Of a DNA stretch of 64,000 bases, positions 16,850-24,936 are shown piece by piece; position 1 is the first letter of the stretch; each line of letters opens with the position of its first letter. The notes under the pieces were generated by a model, which saw only the letters and a list, made by a program, of their open reading frames with translations, made no database searches and was not told the origin of the DNA. The position numbers and the translations under genes are program-made. This DNA is from Sphingomonas sp. C3-2 (GTDB lineage: Bacteria; Pseudomonadota; Alphaproteobacteria; Sphingomonadales; Sphingomonadaceae), in contig NZ_CP130322.1 in assembly GCF_033025475.1 (NCBI RefSeq), positions 1,930,001 through 1,994,000 on the forward strand, given 5' to 3'.

Positions 16850-17574
16850 GCCGGCATCTCCGCCGGGCGGATGCGCGCGGGGCTGTGCTCCGCCAATGCG
16901 CTGTCAACGCTGATGCGCCCCGCGTCGAGTGTGATGAGGCGATCGGCGAAACGGCGCGCCAGTTCGGGTTGGTGCAGGCTGCAGATCACGGTCGCGCCAA
17001 GGCTGCGGGCCTCGGCGCGGATCAGCGCCAGCGTGGTGGCGGCGGTCGCCGGGTCAAGGCTCGCCACGGGTTCGTCGGCGAGGATCAGGGCGGGTCGGTG
17101 TTGCAGCGCGCGCGCAATCGCAACGCGCTGTTGCTGTCCGCCGGAAAGGCTGTCGACCCGCCGGCCGATCAGCGCCGGTTCCAACCCCAGTTGCGCGAGC
17201 AGCCGGCTGGCGCGGCGGCGCTCTGCCTCGGGATAGAGGCGAAACAGCGAACGCCACCCCGCGATGCCCGCGGTGCTCATCACCGTGTCGGCCACGCTTG
17301 CCCGGCCGCACAGCGCCAGATCCTGCGGCACGATCCCGATCCGGCGGCGCAAGGCGCTTGGGTGCGCGGCCGCGACAGGGGTTCCATCAAGGTGCAACTG
17401 GCCGGAGCTTGGCGGCACTGCGCCCGCAAGCGCCCGCAGCAGCGTCGATTTCCCGGCACCCGACGCGCCGAGGACCGCGCAGAACTGGCCTGAGGGGATG
17501 GCCAGCGTCAGCGCCCTCAGCACGGGCATCTCGTCCCCGTGGCGCACGCTCAGCCTGTCGAGCAGAATTTCCAT
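16846..17574 (-). CDS. phnC: PhnC-type ABC transporter ATP-binding protein
   Basis: A 242-residue ATPase that powers the importer. All ABC motifs are intact: Walker A GASGAGKST, Q-loop GIVPQDLAL, signature LSGGQQQRVAIARAL, Walker B LILADEPVASLDP and H-loop CSLHQPELA. The pattern and neighbours fit PhnC (phosphonate, phosphite or related anion uptake). The gene starts 8 bp after the phnD stop and overlaps phnE, so phnD-phnC-phnE form one transcription unit. Confidence 0.9.
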   Translation of the reverse strand: MEILLDRLSVRHGDEMPVLRALTLAIPSGQFCAVLGASGAGKSTLLRALAGAVPPSSGQLHLDGTPVAAAHPSALRRRIGIVPQDLALCGRASVADTVMSTAGIAGWRSLFRLYPEAERRRASRLLAQLGLEPALIGRRVDSLSGGQQQRVAIARALQHRPALILADEPVASLDPATAATTLALIRAEARSLGATVICSLHQPELARRFADRLITLDAGRISVDSALAEHSPARIRPAEMPA

Positions 17575-17582
17575 CGCTGCGG

Positions 17583-18551
17583 TTACCGCCGTGCCGCCAT
17601 GCGCAGCATTTCGCTTTTCAGCGCGGTGCTGATCATCGCCATCTTGTGGGCGGCGGGGGCGAAATGGCCGGTGGGAACGCTGCCGACATAGCCGTCGACC
17701 TGCGCGCCGCCATAGCCGCGGATCATTTCGGCGGAGATTCCGGGGCTGTGGCGGACGGCCTGAAAGGCGGTGCGCAGGCGCTCGCGTTGTTCGGGCGCAA
17801 GCCGGGTGTTCGCGATCAGCGGCGGATAGGGAATGGCGTCGCTGCGCGCGATCACGCGCAGATCGCGCACGCCGGCCATGTCGGCGCGCACGGCCTTGTC
17901 ATAGGAATCGAAGGAAAGCGCGGCCGCATCAACCTCGCCGGCCACCAGCGCGGACAGGCTGCTGGCATGGGTGCCGGTCATGCGGATCGCGGCCAGATCG
18001 TGCGTGGGGTCGATCCCCGCCTCCATCAGCATGGTGACCGGGAAGACGAAGGCAGAGGTTGAATTGATGTCGCCAAAGGCGATGCGCTTGCCGCGCAGCT
18101 CCGCAATCGTATGGATCGCGGAATCGGGGCGGACAAACAGCCCCGCATAATAGACCGAGCGGCCCGATTTCATCGCCACCGCCAGCAGTTCGGCGCAACC
18201 GCGCGCGCTGGCCTGTAAATAGGTGACCGGGCCGACAAAGGCGATGTCGGCAGCATTGTTGCACATCGCCTCAACCACCCCGCCATAGGATTGCGCCACT
18301 TTCAGGTCGAAACGCACCCCGGTGTCGCGCGCAACCGCGTCGAAAATCGGCTGATAGTCGGCCAGAGTGCCGCTTTCGGTGCCGCCATCGGCGGGGATGA
18401 GGAGCACGCGCAGCGGTGCCGCCGAAACGGGCTCTTCCCGCCCGCGCAGCGGTGCCGCCGAAACGGGCTCTTCCCGCCCGCCCAGCCACAGCGTGCCGAT
18501 GGCAAGCATTGCCACCAGCACCCCGGCCATCATCCATTTCCGCATACGCAC
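17583..18551 (-). CDS. phnD: PhnD-type periplasmic substrate-binding protein
   Basis: A 322-residue binding protein. It has an N-terminal signal or anchor helix (MMAGVLVAMLAIGTLWLGG) and, from about residue 48, the PhnD-like fold (VLLIPADGG, AQSYGGVVEAMCNNAADIAFVG, IAFGDINSTSAFVFPVTMLM). The last motif corresponds to the Ser/Thr loop that contacts the phosphonate oxygens in PhnD. The ligand could be a phosphonate, phosphite or a phosphate ester. Residues 26-49 hold an exact 12-residue tandem duplication (REEPVSAAPLRG) in the linker after the signal segment. GGAGGG lies five bases before the ATG. It follows the TonB receptor by 120 bp with a strong hairpin between. Confidence 0.88.
   Translation of the reverse strand: MRMRKWMMAGVLVAMLAIGTLWLGGREEPVSAAPLRGREEPVSAAPLRVLLIPADGGTESGTLADYQPIFDAVARDTGVRFDLKVAQSYGGVVEAMCNNAADIAFVGPVTYLQASARGCAELLAVAMKSGRSVYYAGLFVRPDSAIHTIAELRGKRIAFGDINSTSAFVFPVTMLMEAGIDPTHDLAAIRMTGTHASSLSALVAGEVDAAALSFDSYDKAVRADMAGVRDLRVIARSDAIPYPPLIANTRLAPEQRERLRTAFQAVRHSPGISAEMIRGYGGAQVDGYVGSVPTGHFAPAAHKMAMISTALKSEMLRMAARR
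18408..18479 (-). repeat. 36-bp exact tandem duplication inside phnD
   Basis: Two identical 36-bp units (18408-18443 and 18444-18479) lie head to tail and encode the 12-residue unit REEPVSAAPLRG twice. The duplication is in frame and falls in the linker between signal segment and binding domain, so the gene stays intact. Perfect identity points to a recent slippage or recombination event. Confidence 0.95.
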
Positions 18552-18630
18552 CCTCCACCGACCCGAACGACGGGGGGCTGCTACGACGGTGCTGTGACAA
18601 GCTCATGAACCGGCAGACCTTGCACGGCGA

Positions 18631-18662
18631 TGTGCCCGGCATCGGTGCCGATACCGGGCACA
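18631..18662 (-). terminator. Intergenic hairpin between TonB receptor and phnD
   Basis: A 9-bp stem (TGTGCCCGG / CCGGGCACA) continues after one mismatch into ATCGG/CCGAT around a two-base gap, giving about 14 pairs. It begins 9 bp beyond the receptor stop on the minus strand. No T run follows. It most likely tunes the expression ratio between receptor and transporter by partial termination or mRNA-end protection. Confidence 0.5.
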
Positions 18663-18671
18663 TCGCTTCGC

Positions 18672-20870
18672 TCAGAACTTGGTGGTGTAGGAAACGTAAA
18701 CGCTGCGCGGCTTGCCCTCGAATTCATAGCCATAATAATATTCGGGGCTCGCGGTCGTGATCTCGCCGCGGTTGAAGGCTGAGCTGTAGCGCATATTGCC
18801 ATAGCCGTAGCGCTCGGCATATTTCTCGTTGAAGATGTTGGCGATGCGCAGCTGGAGGCGGTGCTGGCGCTTGTCGCCCGCCCAATATCCGATCGATCCG
18901 TTCATCACGAAATAATTGCCGAAATTGTGGCGCAGCGACTGGTTGAGGCCGCCCGTCGCATATTCGGGGCCCTGATAGCGCGGGAAGAGCGTCAGGTGGA
19001 TCCGGTCGTCGGGGCTGTGCCAGGCGATGTTGCCGCCGATCATATATTCGGGGGTTTCGTTGATCTGCAGCTTGCTGCCGTCCAGACGCGCCTTCTGCTT
19101 GGTATAGTTGATGTTGAAGGAAAAGCTCTTGCCGATCAGAATATCAAGGTCGGCGGTCAGGCCGCGGATCTTGGTGACGCGGTCATTGTTGAAATAGGTC
19201 GACATGCCGGGTTCCCAGCCGGGAATGCCAACCGCTTCGTCGGGCAGCGGGATTTTCGACTGGATGCGGTTGGTCACATCGGTGTGGAACGCGCCAAGCT
19301 CGGCATTCACCTGCACAGCGCCGAACAGCTTCGAAAAACCGATGCCGCCATTATAGGTTTCGGTTTCCTCGGTCTTCAGATTGGGGTTGCCGACCAGCGT
19401 GGCGCTTTGCGAATAGAGCTCGTTGGTCTGCGGCAGGCTGTACGACGTACCGCCATTGCCGCGGATATAGAAATCGCCGATCGGCTGGCGGAAACCGAAT
19501 TTCCAGATCGTGCGCGATCCGAAGCTGTCAGCAAAGTCGGTGCGCACCGCCAGCGACAATTTGGTGTCGGTGCTGAAGGGCAGGACCGGGCGGAAATCGG
19601 CATAGACGCCGGTGATCGTGTTCGCCTTGTTGGAAATCGGGAAAACCGGGTCGGAATCGTTCTTGTACGAAACCACCTGAACCCCGCCGACGACTTCAAG
19701 CGCGTTCGGAATGTTGAGCGTGTTGCGGACATTCAGCCCCATCTCGCGGAACCCGCCGACCTTCGAATCCTTGCCGAATCCCTTGTTGGCGAAGGGGATC
19801 GACTTGCCGGTGGCGTCGCCGAACGCCGTGGTCTTGCCGGTCGACGGATCGATGCACCCCGTCTGGATCTTGCAGATCTCGGCATAGGTTTCGGTGTTGT
19901 TGAGCTGCGGGTTGCTCCAATAGCCTGCGATCTCGGTGTAGAGATTGTCGGACCAGCGCCGGTCGAACGAGAAGTCGACGATCGGATAGCGCGTGCGGTT
20001 GGGGGAGAAGGTTTCGGCGTCGGGGAAGGGGTCGTGGAACTCTAACTGGGTATATTGCCCGTTGACGCGGAATTCCGACTTGTCGTCCAGCTTCCACAGA
20101 TATTTGACGCCGATATTGTTGCGGTTGAGCGGATATTCCTGGATCCCGCCGGCTTTCACGACATTGTCGACATAGGCTTCGGGGGCAAAGATGCGCGGGC
20201 CGTCGGTCTGGATGCTGCCGCCATAGAACATCAGGCTGTGGCGCCCGTCGGCGTCGAGCGGGAAGCTCGCATTGCCCCAGATCTCACGCGTGTTGAACGC
20301 GCCATATTGCGCGCCCAGTTCGAACTTGCTCGTCCCGTCGGGGCGCTTGGTGACGAGGCTGACCACGCCGATGCCGCCATTGCTGCCGAAGAACAGGCTG
20401 TTGCCGCCGCGAAACACCTCGACACGTTCGATCATGTGCGGGTCGATCGTCGTGGTGCCCCAGATCGTTTCCAGCGCGGGGCCACGATCGTACAGCGGCA
20501 CGCCGTCGAGCACGACCAGCGTGTCGCGGTCGCTGCCACCGTCGAGGCGGATGGTATATTCGCCTTCGTCGGGCGAATAGCCGATATTGGCGCCCTTGAT
20601 CAGGAACTGCGCGATTTCGGCGAAGTTGGTCGCCCCGGTCGTCGCAATCTGCTGCGCATCGATGATCTGCACGGCATTGCCATATTCGATCGCCTGCGCG
20701 GCCAGCGGCGTCGCCTTCACGACCTCGCCGGTCACGACGATCTCGCCCGATGCATCCGCGGCATCGGCGCTGGCCTCGTCAGCCGCTGCCAGCGCGACGG
20801 AGGGCAATGCGCTGGCGGTCAGGAACAGGCCAAGACACATGGCCGCGCGAAATTTGGATGCAGTTTGCAC
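18672..20870 (-). CDS. TonB-dependent outer-membrane receptor
   Basis: A 732-residue receptor. The signal peptide ends near ALAA (residue 29), followed by a TonB-box-like SGEIVVTGEVV and a plug (VVLDGVPLYDRG, MIERVEVFRGGNSLFFG, GGIGVVSLVTKRP). The barrel ends in a terminal phenylalanine (VSYTTKF). GTG is the start codon, with AGGGG seven bases upstream. It is the promoter-proximal gene ahead of phnDCE and the phospholipase C gene and is divergent from an RpiR regulator. That context suggests it imports a phosphorus- or lipid-derived compound across the outer membrane, but this is inferred. Confidence 0.92.
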   Translation of the reverse strand: MQTASKFRAAMCLGLFLTASALPSVALAAADEASADAADASGEIVVTGEVVKATPLAAQAIEYGNAVQIIDAQQIATTGATNFAEIAQFLIKGANIGYSPDEGEYTIRLDGGSDRDTLVVLDGVPLYDRGPALETIWGTTTIDPHMIERVEVFRGGNSLFFGSNGGIGVVSLVTKRPDGTSKFELGAQYGAFNTREIWGNASFPLDADGRHSLMFYGGSIQTDGPRIFAPEAYVDNVVKAGGIQEYPLNRNNIGVKYLWKLDDKSEFRVNGQYTQLEFHDPFPDAETFSPNRTRYPIVDFSFDRRWSDNLYTEIAGYWSNPQLNNTETYAEICKIQTGCIDPSTGKTTAFGDATGKSIPFANKGFGKDSKVGGFREMGLNVRNTLNIPNALEVVGGVQVVSYKNDSDPVFPISNKANTITGVYADFRPVLPFSTDTKLSLAVRTDFADSFGSRTIWKFGFRQPIGDFYIRGNGGTSYSLPQTNELYSQSATLVGNPNLKTEETETYNGGIGFSKLFGAVQVNAELGAFHTDVTNRIQSKIPLPDEAVGIPGWEPGMSTYFNNDRVTKIRGLTADLDILIGKSFSFNINYTKQKARLDGSKLQINETPEYMIGGNIAWHSPDDRIHLTLFPRYQGPEYATGGLNQSLRHNFGNYFVMNGSIGYWAGDKRQHRLQLRIANIFNEKYAERYGYGNMRYSSAFNRGEITTASPEYYYGYEFEGKPRSVYVSYTTKF

Positions 20871-21009
20871 GTAAAAGCCCCTGTTGAAGGATCCCGGTCA
20901 CATTGCCGGTGCAGGACATCGATCTGACGGCGATTCGTGCTGCAGCGCGGCATTGCGCAGGGCCCGGTTAGGCGGGGGATGTGACAGTTGAGTGAAAGAT
21001 GTTCAATTT

Positions 21010-21033
21010 TATGGAAAAATAAAAATGACCATA
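21010..21033. promoter_or_regulatory. Possible RpiR operator in divergent intergenic region
   Basis: In the 249-bp region between the TonB receptor (GTG at 20870) and the RpiR gene, TATGG (21010-21014) and CCATA (21029-21033) flank an A-rich 14-bp spacer. The surrounding 50 bp are unusually AT-rich for this genome (GTTCAATTTTATGG, AAAAATAAAAATG), as expected of promoters. Nothing else stands out in this gap. Confidence 0.3.
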
Positions 21034-21119
21034 TCTCATTTTCGGCTGAGTGGACTTTGGGTGCCGTCTGCCGCAGAATCGCGATGATTTTTCACGCAAT
21101 GCGGCAAGACGGAAACAAT

Positions 21120-22013
21120 ATGGGCAAGGCCAAGGATGGGGCGGCTCCGGGGGCGACGGAGAGCGGCCCGGTCGAAAACGCGCTGGCAAGAATGAGGATA
21201 GCTCAACCCGGCATGGCCAAGGGCGCGCGCCGCATTGCCGACTATATCCTCGCCCAGCCCGAGGAAATCGTGCGTATGTCGGTCACCGAACTGTCTGAAG
21301 CGGTGGGGGTGAGCGAAGGCAGCATCATCAATTTCTGCCGCGGCATCGGGCTCACGGGGTTCCAGCATCTGAAACTCAGCCTCGCGCGCGAGATCGTCCA
21401 GCCGGTTCAGTTCATCCATGAAGATGTCGGCCGCGACGATGATATGGATACGATCTGCCGCAAGGTCTTCCATTCGGGCATCCAGGCGCTGCGCGATTCG
21501 CTTTCGGTGCTCGATCCGCAGGCGCTGTCGCGCGCGGTGGCCGCGATCCGCGGCGCCAAGCGCGTCGAGATCTACGGCATCGGCTCGTCCGCCCCCATTG
21601 CCGAGGATACGCATTACCGCATGCTCCGCATCGGGCTCGACGCCCGCGTCGTGATCGACAGCCATGTCCAGGCGATCAGCGCGTCGCGCTGCGATCCCGA
21701 TGTCGCCGTGCTCACCATCTCGCATAGCGGCGCGACGCACGAGACGGTGGCCGCCACGCGCCTGGCAAAGGAGGCTGGTGCGCGCACCATCGTGATCACC
21801 AATTTCGCGCGCTCGCCCATCCAGGCGCATGCCGACATCGTGCTCTTCACCATGGCGCGCGAAACGCGCTTCCGGACCGAGGCGATGACCAGCCGGATCG
21901 CGCAGCTCTGCGTTGTCGACGCGCTCATCGCCGCGCTTGCGCTCGATGATTATGAACGCTCGACCGAAACGCTGCGCAAGACCTTCGAGGTGCTCTCGAT
22001 CAAGCGCTTCTAG
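21120..22013 (+). CDS. RpiR/MurR-family regulator (HTH plus SIS domain)
   Basis: A 297-residue transcriptional regulator. The N-terminal HTH_6 domain (ARRIADYILAQPEEIVRM, then SVTELSEAVGVSEGSIINFC) is followed by a SIS domain (VEIYGIGSSAPIAEDTHYRM, VLTISHSGATHETVAATRLA). SIS domains of this family bind phosphorylated sugars or similar phospho-compounds, which act as effectors. Three in-frame ATGs exist; 21120 is chosen because the domain alignment starts soon after, with only a weak GGA upstream. It is divergent from the TonB receptor-phnDCE-phospholipase unit and is the natural candidate for its regulator. Confidence 0.88.
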   Translation: MGKAKDGAAPGATESGPVENALARMRIAQPGMAKGARRIADYILAQPEEIVRMSVTELSEAVGVSEGSIINFCRGIGLTGFQHLKLSLAREIVQPVQFIHEDVGRDDDMDTICRKVFHSGIQALRDSLSVLDPQALSRAVAAIRGAKRVEIYGIGSSAPIAEDTHYRMLRIGLDARVVIDSHVQAISASRCDPDVAVLTISHSGATHETVAATRLAKEAGARTIVITNFARSPIQAHADIVLFTMARETRFRTEAMTSRIAQLCVVDALIAALALDDYERSTETLRKTFEVLSIKRF

Positions 22014-22062
22014 CCGGACCGCCGCGATTGAAGCGCCGCGCCCCGGGAGATAGGAGGGGCCG

Positions 22063-22323
22063 ATGAAGAAGAAGCGCCGCTATCTGACCGCGACGATGCC
22101 CGATGGCTATGTGAAGACGATCGGCCCCACCACCGACAGCTTCACCCATTATTGGCGCATCGTGGCGGTGCTCGAAAACGGCAAGACCGAGGTGTTCTGG
22201 GGGCATAGCCGCTCGCTTGCCGAGGCGAAGAAGAAACGCGGGCCTGCGGCGGACGGCGCCCGGATGCGCGGCTGGAAAAGCTACAGTTTCGAAATCGCCG
22301 AACTGGTCGAAACACCCGCCTGA
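22063..22323 (+). CDS. Small conserved hypothetical protein
   Basis: An 86-residue basic protein of unknown function, with lysines at the start (MKKKRRYL) and in the middle (AEAKKKRG). It has no signal peptide, membrane helix or cysteine. A strong ribosome-binding site (AGGAGGGG) lies five bases before the ATG, and codon use matches the neighbours, so it is very likely translated. It lies 49 bp after the RpiR gene and 57 bp before the diguanylate cyclase gene on the same strand. Confidence 0.75.
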   Translation: MKKKRRYLTATMPDGYVKTIGPTTDSFTHYWRIVAVLENGKTEVFWGHSRSLAEAKKKRGPAADGARMRGWKSYSFEIAELVETPA

Positions 22324-22380
22324 GCCGGGAAATATCGCATCGTTAATCCTTTTAAACCAAAGCGCCGCTATAGTGGCATA

Positions 22381-24210
22381 ATGTTCTCCTCGCTCTCTTC
22401 CCGGGTCGCCGCGCTCAGCACATTGGTGGTGGTCGCGCTGGCCGCCTTTGCCGCCCTGCTTGTCGATGCTTCGCGCCAGACGCGCGACAGCTTTGTCGCG
22501 GTCACCCAATCGGCTGCGGTGATCGAGAATATGGGACAGATCCTCATCGATCTGCGCGAAGCAGAGGCCGGGCAGCGCGCCTTCATCCTCACCCGCAATC
22601 CGTCCTTCGTCGAATCCTTCGAAAAAAGCGTCGACAGCGCCGCGATCAACGCGGCCCAGCTCGTTCGCCTGACCGAGGATAACCGCCTTCAGAACATGCG
22701 CGCGCAGGAAATCCGCGCGATGATCGATCTGCGTATCGAATCATTGCGCAAGACGCTCGATATGGGGCGCAAGGCCAATTTCACCGGTGCGACCGAACTC
22801 ATCGCCAATGGGCAGGGGCGCGATCTGATGATCTCGGTGGCGGCGCGCTCGCAGGGCTTTCTCGAGGAAGAACGCGTGCTCCAGACCGCCCGGATCGAGG
22901 CCGCCAATACCCGGCTCGGCTGGGTGAAGCAGCTCGCGCTGGTCGGCGGCCCCATCATCGCGCTTTTGTCGGGCATCGGCGCGTTCCTCGTCATCGCGGC
23001 GATCAAGCGTCCGATCCGCACGATGGAGCAGGCGATGGAGGATCTGGGGCAGGGGAACCGCAGCATCCGGATCACGTCCGACATGGGCTCGCCCGAATTC
23101 GAACGGCTGGCGCAGGGCTATAATGCGATGGCCGAGCAGCTGGAACACGCGGTCGCCGATCAGGCGCGTAGCGCCCAGCAGCTCAAGGTCGTCAATGCCG
23201 AGCTGCTGCTCAACAGCGACGTGCTGAAGGAACGCGGCGAGGTGATCGAGCTTCTCGGCGGCATGGCGCACCGCATGCAGGCGGCGCGCACCGATGAGGA
23301 ACTGGCCGCAATCATCCAGGTTTTCGTGCCGCGCGTGCTCCCCGGCATACCGGGCGCGCTCTATGCGCATAATAATTCGCGCAACCTGCTCGTGCCGATT
23401 GCCGGCTGGAGCGGGCTTGAGGTCGACAAGGGCGGCTTCGCGCCCGATCAATGCTGGGCGCTGCGCCGCGGCCAGAGCCATTTCGTCGCCGAACCCGGTG
23501 GCGACATCGTCTGTGGCCATGTCGGCGACAGCCGCGAAATCTATCACTGCGAACCGCTGCTCGCGGGCGGCGAGGTGATCGGCGTGCTCTATCTGAAGGG
23601 CGTGGTTGAAAACGAAACGCGCTTCCGCCTCACCGTCATGGCCGAAAACATCGCCTCGGCACTGGTCAACCACCGTCTCCAGCGCGGGCTGCGCGAACAG
23701 ACGATCCGCGATCCGCTCACCGGGCTGTTCAACCGGCGCTATATGGAAGAGACGCTCGCGCTCGAAATCGCGCGCGCCTCGCGCTCGGGCGCGCCGCTCA
23801 GCCTCGTCATGTGCGACGTCGATCATTTCAAGCGCTTCAACGACGAATTCGGCCATGATGCGGGCGATGCGGTGCTGCAGGCGGTGTCCGCCGAAATGGT
23901 CCGTCGTTTCCGCGACGGCGATGTCGTCTGCCGCTTCGGGGGCGAGGAATTCACGATCATCGCGCCCGGCAGCTCGGTCGAGGCGCTGGCCAAGCGCGTC
24001 GAGCAGGTGCGCCATTCGATCAGCGAGCTCAATGTCCGCCAGGGCGGGCGCACGGTGGGGGCCACCAGCATGTCCTTCGGCATCGCCAGCTGGGATCCCG
24101 GCATGGCGCGCGACGGGTCGACGCTGATCCAGGCCGCCGACACCGCGCTCTATCAGGCTAAGCGCGAAGGCCGGAACCGCGTCGTCGTCGATCTGCGCGC
24201 CGCCGCCTGA
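22381..24210 (+). CDS. CHASE3-HAMP-GAF-GGDEF diguanylate cyclase
   Basis: A 609-residue membrane signalling enzyme that makes cyclic di-GMP. An N-terminal membrane helix (LVVVALAAFAALLV) leads to a CHASE3-type periplasmic helical sensor (EAGQRAFILTRNPSFVESF, residues ~30-170). A second membrane helix (LVGGPIIALLSGIGAFLVIAA) and a HAMP linker follow, then a GAF-like domain (~residues 290-430) and the GGDEF domain (DPLTGLFNRRYMEE to the end). The active-site motif is GGEEF, intact, with an inhibitory-site RDGD five residues upstream, so product feedback is expected. No EAL domain is present. The sensed signal is unknown. Confidence 0.92.
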   Translation: MFSSLSSRVAALSTLVVVALAAFAALLVDASRQTRDSFVAVTQSAAVIENMGQILIDLREAEAGQRAFILTRNPSFVESFEKSVDSAAINAAQLVRLTEDNRLQNMRAQEIRAMIDLRIESLRKTLDMGRKANFTGATELIANGQGRDLMISVAARSQGFLEEERVLQTARIEAANTRLGWVKQLALVGGPIIALLSGIGAFLVIAAIKRPIRTMEQAMEDLGQGNRSIRITSDMGSPEFERLAQGYNAMAEQLEHAVADQARSAQQLKVVNAELLLNSDVLKERGEVIELLGGMAHRMQAARTDEELAAIIQVFVPRVLPGIPGALYAHNNSRNLLVPIAGWSGLEVDKGGFAPDQCWALRRGQSHFVAEPGGDIVCGHVGDSREIYHCEPLLAGGEVIGVLYLKGVVENETRFRLTVMAENIASALVNHRLQRGLREQTIRDPLTGLFNRRYMEETLALEIARASRSGAPLSLVMCDVDHFKRFNDEFGHDAGDAVLQAVSAEMVRRFRDGDVVCRFGGEEFTIIAPGSSVEALAKRVEQVRHSISELNVRQGGRTVGATSMSFGIASWDPGMARDGSTLIQAADTALYQAKREGRNRVVVDLRAAA

Positions 24211-24233
24211 GCCGCGCGCCGCGCGGGGGCGGT

Positions 24234-24917
24234 CTACATCTCCGCCCAGCGGCGCAGCAGATTGTGGTAGACGCCGGTCAGCCGGACAAGATCGGCATCG
24301 TCGGGCGCGCGCGTCGCGGCAAGCGCCTGGACCGTCTGGTCGAGATCGAACAGCAAGCCCCGGTCCTCGGCGCTGCGCACCATGCTCTGGATCCAGAAGA
24401 ACGAACAGATCCGCCGCCCGCGCGTCACCGGCTCCACGCGGTGCAGGCTGGTTGCGGGGTAGAGCACCAGCGCGCCCGCCTCCAGCTTCACCGCCTGCGC
24501 GCCGTGCGCGCCCTCGATCAGCAGCTCGCCGCCGTCATAATCGGCCGGGTCGGTGAGGAACAATGTGGCCGAAACATCGCTGCGCAGCGTATCGTTCGTC
24601 CCCGGAATCCGCATCACCGCGCTGTCGACATGCGTGCCGTAATGGCCGCCACCCGCATAGCTGTTGAATTTGGGCGGATAGATGCGGTGCGGCAGCGCGG
24701 CCGAGATCGCCAGCGGATGCGTGCCCATCCGCCCGAGGATGATATTGCCCAGATCGCGGCCCAGCGGATCATTTTCGTCGATCTGCAGATTGCGCTTCAC
24801 TGCGGCGGAAAGCGTGCCTGCGGTGCTCGCGCCGTCCACCCAGGTGCCGGCGTCCAGCCGCGCGCGAAAGGCGCGCACTTCCTCGGCCGTCAGGAAATTG
24901 TCGATGGTCACCAGCAT
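24234..24917 (-). CDS. PKHD-type Fe(II)/2-oxoglutarate hydroxylase (PiuC/YbiX family)
   Basis: A 227-residue non-haem iron dioxygenase. The facial triad is visible: H and D in YGTHVDSA near residue 96, and the distal H in [11 protein letters not shown] near residue 158, whose R would bind 2-oxoglutarate. Overall length and the start [12 protein letters not shown] match the PiuC/YbiX family. Members sit next to iron-siderophore receptor genes, and their exact substrate is unsettled. The gene follows the alpha-hydroxyacid oxidase by 19 bp and ends the TonB-receptor iron locus, consistent with that role. Confidence 0.88.
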   Translation of the reverse strand: MLVTIDNFLTAEEVRAFRARLDAGTWVDGASTAGTLSAAVKRNLQIDENDPLGRDLGNIILGRMGTHPLAISAALPHRIYPPKFNSYAGGGHYGTHVDSAVMRIPGTNDTLRSDVSATLFLTDPADYDGGELLIEGAHGAQAVKLEAGALVLYPATSLHRVEPVTRGRRICSFFWIQSMVRSAEDRGLLFDLDQTVQALAATRAPDDADLVRLTGVYHNLLRRWAEM

Positions 24918-24936
24918 GGCGGTAAGATCCGTCTCG

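Noticed and set aside
12013-18551. Classical C-P lyase phosphonate operon
   Set aside because: phnD, phnC and phnE are present, but none of phnG-phnM occurs in the window, so phosphonate breakdown by C-P lyase is not supported here.
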